DNA of 11,599 nt from a bacterium BMS3Bbin02 (lineage in GTDB: Bacteria; Actinomycetota; Acidimicrobiia; Spongiisociales; UBA5794). The DNA lies in NCBI GenBank assembly GCA_002898115.1, contig BDTL01000084.1, positions 1-11,599 on the forward strand, written 5' to 3'. Numbering within the stretch: the stretch's first letter is position 1; each line of letters opens with the position of its first letter. A program made the translations under genes and the position numbers. Below the pieces are notes generated by a model, which did not search any database, was not told where the DNA came from, and worked only from the letters and a program-made list of their open reading frames with translations. Shown piece after piece: positions 7,101-11,599 of this stretch.

Positions 7101-7511
7101 ATGGAATCTGAGTCGGACATCCTCGCTAGGTTGGTTGCCGTCAACGACGCTCTCTGGGCTCTCCCCGATGACGCGTTCTCGGAAAAGTTCAAGCTCCTGA
7201 AAGAACGCGATCAACTGCGAGAGGAAGCGTCCGAGTACGCGGTGGATCTCGATGCGCAACGCTCCGATGCCGACCTGCTCTTCGAACTCTCGGGAATGCG
7301 CTCACAGCTCAAGGAACTCGAGAAACAGAAGATCGACGTCGTAATGCAGGCGGGGGGTGGCAGCGGTACCGGAGAGATGGGGAACCTCGGCGGTGTTTCG
7401 TTGAACGCACGAATGATGGATGCTAGCGGTGCCGGCCGTGTCCAGAACAGAATCGGCATCATCAAGGGCATCCTCACAGATCGTGGAGTCGCCTACCCGG
7501 ATCCGAAGTAG
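7101..7511 (+). CDS. Small coiled-coil protein of unknown function
   Basis: The protein has 136 residues and is not recognised. Residues 1-80 are charged and helical with heptad-like spacing (for example KFKLLKERDQLREEASEY and LSGMRSQLKELEKQK), suggesting a coiled coil. A Gly-rich linker follows (about 85-97, GGGSGTGEMGNLGG). The C-terminal 40 residues are basic and contain ASGAGRVQNRIGIIKGIL, ending in GVAYPDPK. There is no signal peptide or membrane segment, so it is probably cytoplasmic. Codon use resembles its neighbours and the frame is closed by normal signals, so it is likely a real gene. It could be a nucleoid-associated or structural protein, but nothing in the sequence proves this. 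Confidence 0.75.
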   Translation: MESESDILARLVAVNDALWALPDDAFSEKFKLLKERDQLREEASEYAVDLDAQRSDADLLFELSGMRSQLKELEKQKIDVVMQAGGGSGTGEMGNLGGVSLNARMMDASGAGRVQNRIGIIKGILTDRGVAYPDPK

Positions 7512-7629
7512 CGAGGTACCTTCTCGGCGACAGTCCCAAGGTCTAACGCTTCGGCCAGACCCGGCTATCTTTAGACAAGTAGCGATCAAAACGACCTTTC
7601 TCAAGATCGGTCAGAAGAGGTTGTGACAG

Positions 7630-7728
7630 ATGGGTAACAAAGACAAGGGCGGCAGGAGCACCAAAAAGGTTGCTGCCAAGTCACTGAAGGAAAAACGCCA
7701 GGCCAAGAAGGCGAAGAAGGCCGGCTAA
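7630..7728 (+). CDS. 32-residue Lys-rich microprotein
   Basis: A short frame beginning MGNKDKGG and ending KKAKKAG. Nearly all residues are Lys, Arg, Ala, Gly, Ser or Thr, about half of them basic, with no Cys or aromatics. The ATG is preceded by AGAGG at 9 bases, and a TATCTT box at 7566-7571 could be its promoter, giving a leader of about 50 bases. Very short proteins of this kind starting MGxKDKGG are, from memory, widespread in Actinobacteria as uncharacterised proteins. High charge suggests nucleic-acid or ribosome binding, but this is inference. It is followed at once by a 14-bp perfect inverted repeat. Confidence 0.7.
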   Translation: MGNKDKGGRSTKKVAAKSLKEKRQAKKAKKAG

Positions 7729-7742
7729 CACGCTCCCACTTC

Positions 7743-7797
7743 CTCGTTCTTGTGACACTCGATGGGAACTATTCCTCCCAAACGTCACAAGAACGAG
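7743..7797. repeat. Perfect 14-bp inverted repeat between convergent genes (possible bidirectional terminator)
   Basis: CTCGTTCTTGTGAC at 7743-7756 is exactly the reverse complement of GTCACAAGAACGAG at 7784-7797. The flanks extend the match imperfectly (CTCCC to the left, GGGAG to the right). The 27-base loop has its own small dyad, GGAA-CTA-TTCC. It lies 14 bases after the microprotein stop and 32 bases after the end of the minus-strand pentapeptide gene, so a bidirectional terminator is the simplest reading, although there is no T tract on either strand. Confidence 0.65.
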
Positions 7798-7829
7798 TAG
7801 GGAGTGTCGCGACCGTGGCCTCGGGAACG

Positions 7830-8477
7830 CTACTCGTCGGTTTCGACAACTATGCCGAGAGCTTCGACGACCCGTATCGCAGTGATGGGGTTGAGGGTGG
7901 CACCGTCGAGCGTCGTGATCAGCGGGTCGAGCGAAACTCTGATCGCGCCCACCAGACGAGCACCGGAAAGGTCGGCGTGCGCAAAGTCCGCCCCGGCCAG
8001 ATCGGTCTGGTTGAAGGACGAGTTGACCAGCTTTGCCTCCCGGAACATCACATCCCTGGCACGGCATTCAGTGAACTCAACATCACGCAGGTCGAGACCA
8101 GTGAAGTCGCTCAAGCTGATGTCGCAGCCCCGGTAAACATGGGCGCCGTGGAGAAGGTACGTCTCCTCCCGTGTCAGGGTCCAGTCGATACCGACCATGC
8201 GGGAATCACGGAACGTGCATCCGGTGAATACCGTGTCGACCGGTTCGACAAGAGAGAGGTCGCAGTTCACGAACGTGCAGTCAGCAAACCGACCTACCTT
8301 CACTTTCGCCCCTCGGAACACGACGTTGGTGAACACGCAGGCCTCGAAGTCGGCATGCTCTATGAGCGCCTCGGACCAGTCCGCATCGTCGAACGCCTCA
8401 CTGCCGAAGTAGCTCCCCGAGAGTTCCCCAGCGGAGCCGTCAGCCACTCTGTGTGCTGCCGATCTGGGTGTGGCCAA
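7830..8477 (-). CDS. Pentapeptide-repeat protein (Qnr/MfpA-like fold)
   Basis: The protein has 215 residues. From about residue 20 to 185 the sequence has five-residue periodicity with Phe/Leu in the centre and Ala/Cys two before it (ADFEA, CVFTN, CTFVN, CDLSL, CTFRD, ADFAH, ADLSG, ARLVG), which folds as a right-handed quadrilateral beta helix. The middle part (MVGIDWTLTREE) interrupts the repeats, as in Qnr proteins. The ending, DGATLNPITAIRVVEALGIVVE, is a common C-terminal cap in this family. Members such as Qnr and MfpA mimic DNA and bind gyrase, but many relatives have no known target, so gyrase binding is not claimed. The best start is a TTG at 8477 with GAGG 7 bases upstream; the frame has a stop just before it. 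It lies 9 bases after the hydrolase gene, so the two are probably translated from one message. Confidence 0.85.
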   Translation of the reverse strand: MATPRSAAHRVADGSAGELSGSYFGSEAFDDADWSEALIEHADFEACVFTNVVFRGAKVKVGRFADCTFVNCDLSLVEPVDTVFTGCTFRDSRMVGIDWTLTREETYLLHGAHVYRGCDISLSDFTGLDLRDVEFTECRARDVMFREAKLVNSSFNQTDLAGADFAHADLSGARLVGAIRVSLDPLITTLDGATLNPITAIRVVEALGIVVETDE

Positions 8478-8486
8478 CGCGCGCCC

Positions 8487-9425
8487 TCATGCCCGACCGT
8501 CACTGGCGGTCAGGTGACGCTTGAGAAAGTCAAGGATTTCGCCAACAAACGGCTCAAAGGGCGCCAGGTCGCTGTGTCCCCCACCGGGCACGGTGAGTCG
8601 CTCCGCAGCCGGGTCGGCAGCAGACAGCTCATGCATCGCCGTGATCGGAACGACATCGTCTGCGTCTCCGTGCACAAGCATCACCGGAACCTCCACGTGC
8701 GCGATCCGTTTCCGGGGCGCGATGTCGTCGAAACGAAAGCCGATCATCCACTGCACCGCCTCGAGGATCATGAACCGGGCGGGACGCGGCATGCGGTCCA
8801 TCTGCCGGCGCATCATCTCGCCGGGATGAGCGAACGATGACACCGAGACGACCGCGTCGAGCAGGTCGCCGCGTGAGGCCGCGAGGATCGCAGCACCGGC
8901 GCCCACGGAGTGACCGATGACACCAACTGCGGTGACCTCTGGTCTCGCACGCAGCCACTCGGCGGCGACCTCAAGGTCCTCAGCAAATCGAGGCATCGAC
9001 GAGAAACTGTCATGCTCGGACAGTCCATGGTTGCGTGCGTCGATAAACAACACGTGAAAACCCGCGGCGTGCAGGTGGGGAGCCAGCGGCAGCATCAGTG
9101 CCGAGTTACTCCCCCATCCGTGGAGGACGACAACACCCGGGGCGGATCCATCGACCGGGATGTACCAGCCGTGGAGGAGGGTTCCATTGACACTTTCGAG
9201 ATGCACTCGTTCCTCCGGGAGGCCCAGATCGGCGGGAGACTCGTCGGGTGGTGGTTGGGGTGGGGCGAATGCGCGTTTCAACAGTCTCGGGGTCACAACG
9301 ACCGCTCCGGCCGCGACAATCGCCGGCAGCAGTATCCACCTTTTCGCTCGTGCAACGTGCACTACCAGCCTTACCTTCATGTCGAGCCACACCGGCCGGG
9401 AACCGGTCCGCGCATCGGAGGCCAC
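8487..9425 (-). CDS. Membrane-anchored alpha/beta hydrolase
   Basis: With the GTG start at 9425 the protein has 312 residues; an ATG 15 codons downstream (9380) is an equally possible start, and neither has a clear ribosome site. A hydrophobic helix at about 30-45 (WILLPAIVAAGAVVV) and a Pro-rich linker (54-61) suggest a signal anchor, with the catalytic domain probably outside the membrane. The triad is visible: nucleophile S173 in GHSVGAG, acid D256 in HGDADD, and H284 in GGGHSD, with the oxyanion region HGWGSN at 102-107. This is the esterase/lipase/peptidase type of alpha/beta hydrolase with a serine nucleophile; the substrate cannot be told. It is followed by the pentapeptide-repeat gene, and it diverges from the metal-transport operon. 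Confidence 0.88.
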   Translation of the reverse strand: MASDARTGSRPVWLDMKVRLVVHVARAKRWILLPAIVAAGAVVVTPRLLKRAFAPPQPPPDESPADLGLPEERVHLESVNGTLLHGWYIPVDGSAPGVVVLHGWGSNSALMLPLAPHLHAAGFHVLFIDARNHGLSEHDSFSSMPRFAEDLEVAAEWLRARPEVTAVGVIGHSVGAGAAILAASRGDLLDAVVSVSSFAHPGEMMRRQMDRMPRPARFMILEAVQWMIGFRFDDIAPRKRIAHVEVPVMLVHGDADDVVPITAMHELSAADPAAERLTVPGGGHSDLAPFEPFVGEILDFLKRHLTASDGRA

Positions 9426-9500
9426 GAGTGTACGCGACCTGAGGGTGAACAGCGTCGTCGCCGATCAACACACTACGGAGACCTTTTCGGCATAAACATC

Positions 9501-9531
9501 TTGACCTTTGAGTTACTCGAAGGTGTAGGTT
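9501..9531 (+). promoter_or_regulatory. MerR-type promoter and operator for the metal-transport operon
   Basis: TTGACC (9501-9506) and TAGGTT (9526-9531) are separated by 19 bases, the over-long spacer that defines promoters activated by MerR-family regulators through DNA distortion. The spacer holds a dyad: ACCTTTGAGT (9504-9513) and ACTCGAAGGT (9515-9524) are inverted repeats with one mismatch around a central T at 9514. The next gene, a metallochaperone, starts about 47 bases after the expected start of transcription. A metal- or thiol-responsive MerR protein is the expected regulator; its gene is not in the window. The metal cannot be read from the operator. Confidence 0.75.
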
Positions 9532-9583
9532 CGCACCACCGGCACGATCCAGGACAATCACGACGGAGCGGGAGCACAACCCC

Positions 9584-9799
9584 ATGACCACTGCAACATC
9601 CAGGACATTCACCGTACGGGGTTTCCATTGCTCCGGGTGCGCCGACAACCTGGAAACGTCCCTCACGAACCTTGAGGGCGTTATCCGGGTCAAGGCTGAT
9701 TTCGAAGACAGCTGGGTTGAGGTTCGTTTCGATCCGGACCGCGCCACCGAAGCCGACATCCGCAACCAGATCACGGCATCCGGCTTTCAGGCCGACTGA
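9584..9799 (+). CDS. CopZ-like heavy-metal-binding (HMA) chaperone
   Basis: At 71 residues it is a single HMA domain of the usual size. The metal loop GFHCSGC has C16 and C19 (CxxC), which in the family bind Cu(I), Zn(II) or similar soft metals between two thiolates. The beta-alpha-beta-beta-alpha-beta pattern (VRGFHC, NLETSLTNLEGVIRVKADF, WVEVRFDP, DIRNQITASGF) is intact. The ATG follows GGAG at 9 bases. The P1B ATPase gene starts 14 bases after the stop, so the chaperone very likely delivers its metal to that pump, and both are under the MerR-type promoter. Cytoplasmic. Confidence 0.9.
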   Translation: MTTATSRTFTVRGFHCSGCADNLETSLTNLEGVIRVKADFEDSWVEVRFDPDRATEADIRNQITASGFQAD

Positions 9800-9813
9800 C
9801 CAAGGAGTCGCCC

Positions 9814-11451
9814 ATGACAAGCACACCGCCCGACACCACGGGGTCACCGCTGGAGGAGATGGCTGCATTCCGCATGAAGATCGGGGGCATGTCGTGTTCG
9901 TTTTGTACCGCAACAATCGACAAGGCATACGGGCGCATCGACGGGGTCTTCGAGGTGGGCGTGTCGCTCGCTCACGAGGAGGGGCTCATCAAGTATGACC
10001 CTTCCAAGGTGACGCCTGAGAAGCTTCGCCGGACGCTTGAGGACATGGGATATACCTATCGCGACCCAGAAAAGCTGCGTTCGTTCGATGAAGACGGAGC
10101 AGAGCTCCGCCGCGAGGGGGGCAGGCTCGTCGTCGCGGCGACGTTCACGATTGTGAGTTTGCTGCTGATGCTGTTCGGGCAATGGCTGGCGATTGTCGAG
10201 ATACCGCTCATGCCGTGGTTGCTGCTCACCCTCGCTCTGAACACGATGTTCGTCACCGGATGGTTCGTCAAGAAAATGGCCTGGGCCTCGTTACGGCGAG
10301 GAATCCTCAACCAGCATGTGCTGCTGGAATTTGCTGCGTTTGCGGGAATCGCCGGCGGATTTCTCGGATTGTTCGTCCTGGACAATTTCCCAGTCGGCGA
10401 CTTCTTTGCGGCGTCGACGTTGGTCACGACCTATCACATCCTTTCGCACTACGCCTCGCTCGTGGTCCGCACCCGCTCGTCTCAAGCCGTGCGACGCCTC
10501 ATGGCGCTCCGTCCCGACACGGCTCGTGTCATTCGCAACGGTGAAGAGATCGAGGTTCCGATTGACGACGTCGTTGCCGGTGATCGGGTACGGATCCGCC
10601 CCGGGGAATCTATCCCCGTCGACGGAACGGTCGAGGATGGCGTCTCGGCGGTGAACGAGGCCCTGGTGACTGGTGAATCGATGCCCGCAGAGAAGGTCCC
10701 CGGTGATGAGGTGATCGGGGGCTCGATCAACCAGACCGGTACACTCGTCGTGACGGTCACACGCGTCGGGGATGAAGCGTTCCTCTCCCAGGTGGCAAAG
10801 TCCATCGACGAGGCGCGCAGCCTTCGACCCGGTGTCCTTCAGGTGGTCGATGTCGTTCTTCGCTATTTCGCTCCGACGGTTCTCATCTTTGCGACCGGGG
10901 GGTTCCTCGTGTGGACGATCGTCCCGGCGCTCGTCGGCGACGGACCGAACTGGAACCGTGCACTCCTTGCCGGACTGGCCTCTCTTGTCATGGGGTATCC
11001 GTGTGCCCTGGGGATGGCTACGCCGCTGGCAACCATTCGTGGAGGTGGCGAGGCCGCACAACGGGGAATCCTGATGCGCTCGGGTGAAGCCTTCCAGGTG
11101 ATGGGCAGCACTGCTTTCATCGTGTTCGACAAGACGGGCACTATTACCCGCGGCGAACCGACGGTCCACACCGTGTTGCCCGCAGCCGGTGTCGACCCGG
11201 ACGAGGTGCTCCGTTGCGCGGCCTCGGCCGAGATGAACAGTGAACATCCCCTGGCGCGTGCGGTCGAGGACGAGGCCGATGCGCGGGGTCTTGAACTCCT
11301 CGACACCACGGCATTTGAGTCGCACACCGGTCAAGGCATCGAAGCCACCCTCGACGGGTCCGTCGTACTGGTCGGGAAGCCAACCTGGCTGGCCGCGCAA
11401 GGTCTCGGGCTGGGGGCTCTCGACGATGATCGGGAGCGACTCGAAAACTAA
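9814..11451 (+). CDS. P1B-type heavy-metal ATPase, N-terminal part up to an in-frame TAA
   Basis: The frame of 545 codons carries the P1B ATPase signature in order: an HMA domain with C28 and C31 in GGMSCSFC; visible membrane helices at about 105-125, 130-152, 169-190, 196-218, 352-374 and 384-406; TGES at 286-289; the metal-site helix with Y395-P396-C397 in place of CPC; the phosphorylation motif DKTGT at 439-443; and the HP dipeptide at 478-479. It should export or import a soft metal ion across the plasma membrane using ATP. The ATG is preceded by AAGGAG at 6 bases. At codon 546 there is a TAA (11449-11451); right after it, the same frame continues with conserved ATPase sequence (see the next entry). 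The usual family length is about 700-800 residues, so this product would lack the GDN hinge and last two helices. This could be a nonsense mutation, a sequencing error, or two separate chains. Confidence 0.85.
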   Translation: MTSTPPDTTGSPLEEMAAFRMKIGGMSCSFCTATIDKAYGRIDGVFEVGVSLAHEEGLIKYDPSKVTPEKLRRTLEDMGYTYRDPEKLRSFDEDGAELRREGGRLVVAATFTIVSLLLMLFGQWLAIVEIPLMPWLLLTLALNTMFVTGWFVKKMAWASLRRGILNQHVLLEFAAFAGIAGGFLGLFVLDNFPVGDFFAASTLVTTYHILSHYASLVVRTRSSQAVRRLMALRPDTARVIRNGEEIEVPIDDVVAGDRVRIRPGESIPVDGTVEDGVSAVNEALVTGESMPAEKVPGDEVIGGSINQTGTLVVTVTRVGDEAFLSQVAKSIDEARSLRPGVLQVVDVVLRYFAPTVLIFATGGFLVWTIVPALVGDGPNWNRALLAGLASLVMGYPCALGMATPLATIRGGGEAAQRGILMRSGEAFQVMGSTAFIVFDKTGTITRGEPTVHTVLPAAGVDPDEVLRCAASAEMNSEHPLARAVEDEADARGLELLDTTAFESHTGQGIEATLDGSVVLVGKPTWLAAQGLGLGALDDDRERLEN

Positions 11452-11460
11452 GGGCAGACG

Positions 11461-11599
11461 GTGATCGCGGTGAGCCGCGACGGTCGGTTCCTGGGGCTGA
11501 TCGGGATAGCCGACACTATCAAGAATGATGCGATCGAAGCGATAACACGGGTCAAGGATGCGGGGATTACTCCCATCATGATCACTGGCGATAACACCC
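11461..11599 (+). pseudogene. P1B-type ATPase, C-terminal continuation after the TAA (runs past the right edge)
   Basis: In the same frame as the ATPase above, the sequence after the TAA reads VIAVSRDGRFLGLIGIAD and then reaches the ATPase hinge motif ITGDNT at the window edge, typical for the end of the phosphorylation domain. So the gene is continuous apart from one stop codon, not frameshifted. A GTG at 11461 lies 9 bases after the TAA, with AAGGG (11450-11454) overlapping the stop as a possible ribosome site, so reinitiation could make a separate C-terminal chain. I cannot decide between pseudogene, sequencing error and split protein from this window. Confidence 0.7.

Noticed and set aside
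7752..8840. 362-codon plus-strand frame across the pentapeptide and hydrolase genes
   Set aside because: The opposite strand encodes clear pentapeptide repeats and an alpha/beta hydrolase with its triad; the plus-strand product has no recognisable domain.
9427..9432. TACACT as a -10 box for the hydrolase (minus strand)
   Set aside because: It ends only one base before the GTG start, and no in-frame start codon lies at the six-base distance, so it does not fit a leaderless or normal promoter.
10291..11400. 369-codon minus-strand frame inside the P1B ATPase
   Set aside because: The plus strand carries all ATPase motifs; the antisense product is Arg/His/Asp-rich with no motifs.
1..11599. Mobile element, CRISPR array, toxin-antitoxin or defence island
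   Set aside because: No transposase, integrase, direct-repeat array, Cas or restriction motif was seen on either strand, and codon use is even across the window.

Overview
The window reads as chromosomal DNA of a high-GC actinobacterium. Evidence is the GC-rich third positions, the mix of GTG, TTG and ATG starts, three apparent leaderless promoters with a TANNNT box exactly six bases before an ATG, Thr-rich linkers in a secreted lipoprotein, and a small Lys-rich protein of a kind I associate with Actinobacteria. A placement near the Acidimicrobiia is a guess. I see no tRNA, rRNA, CRISPR array, transposase or integrase. The content is mostly housekeeping or accessory metabolism rather than a defence or mobile island.

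Left part (1-2204, minus strand): a compact operon for three exported proteins. In order of transcription it holds an N-acetylmuramoyl-L-alanine amidase-like protein with a signal peptide, a secreted four-cysteine protein with a repeated CMxDAG(F/Y)xY motif, and a lipoprotein with a Thr/Ser-rich linker that runs off the left edge. The last two genes overlap by four bases (GTGA). A 360-base gap (2205-2564) separates this operon from the next gene and contains a possible RNA hairpin in the amidase leader.

Centre (2565-7511): a PIG-L/LmbE-type deacetylase (plus) converges on a MalK/UgpC-type sugar ABC ATPase (minus), with a strong UUCG-loop terminator between them. The ABC ATPase diverges from a two-gene plus-strand operon: an SDR-fold protein whose catalytic Tyr is Phe, and a cholesterol-oxidase-like GMC flavoprotein with a CxxCxxCxxxC cluster. 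A 136-residue coiled-coil protein of unknown function follows.

Right part (7512-11599): a 32-residue Lys-rich microprotein, a perfect 14-bp inverted repeat, and a minus-strand pair (membrane-anchored alpha/beta hydrolase, then a pentapeptide-repeat protein). Last comes a plus-strand metal-transport operon. It has a MerR-type promoter (19-bp spacer with a dyad operator), a CopZ-like metallochaperone, and a P1B-type ATPase that carries YPC instead of CPC in its sixth visible membrane helix. The ATPase is interrupted by an in-frame TAA, after which the same frame continues with clear ATPase sequence to the window edge.

I do not see a wholly new multi-gene system. The items most worth following are the interrupted YPC ATPase under a MerR-type promoter, the Tyr-less SDR paired with the GMC oxidase, the exported amidase/Cys-protein/lipoprotein trio, and the recurring leaderless promoter geometry.
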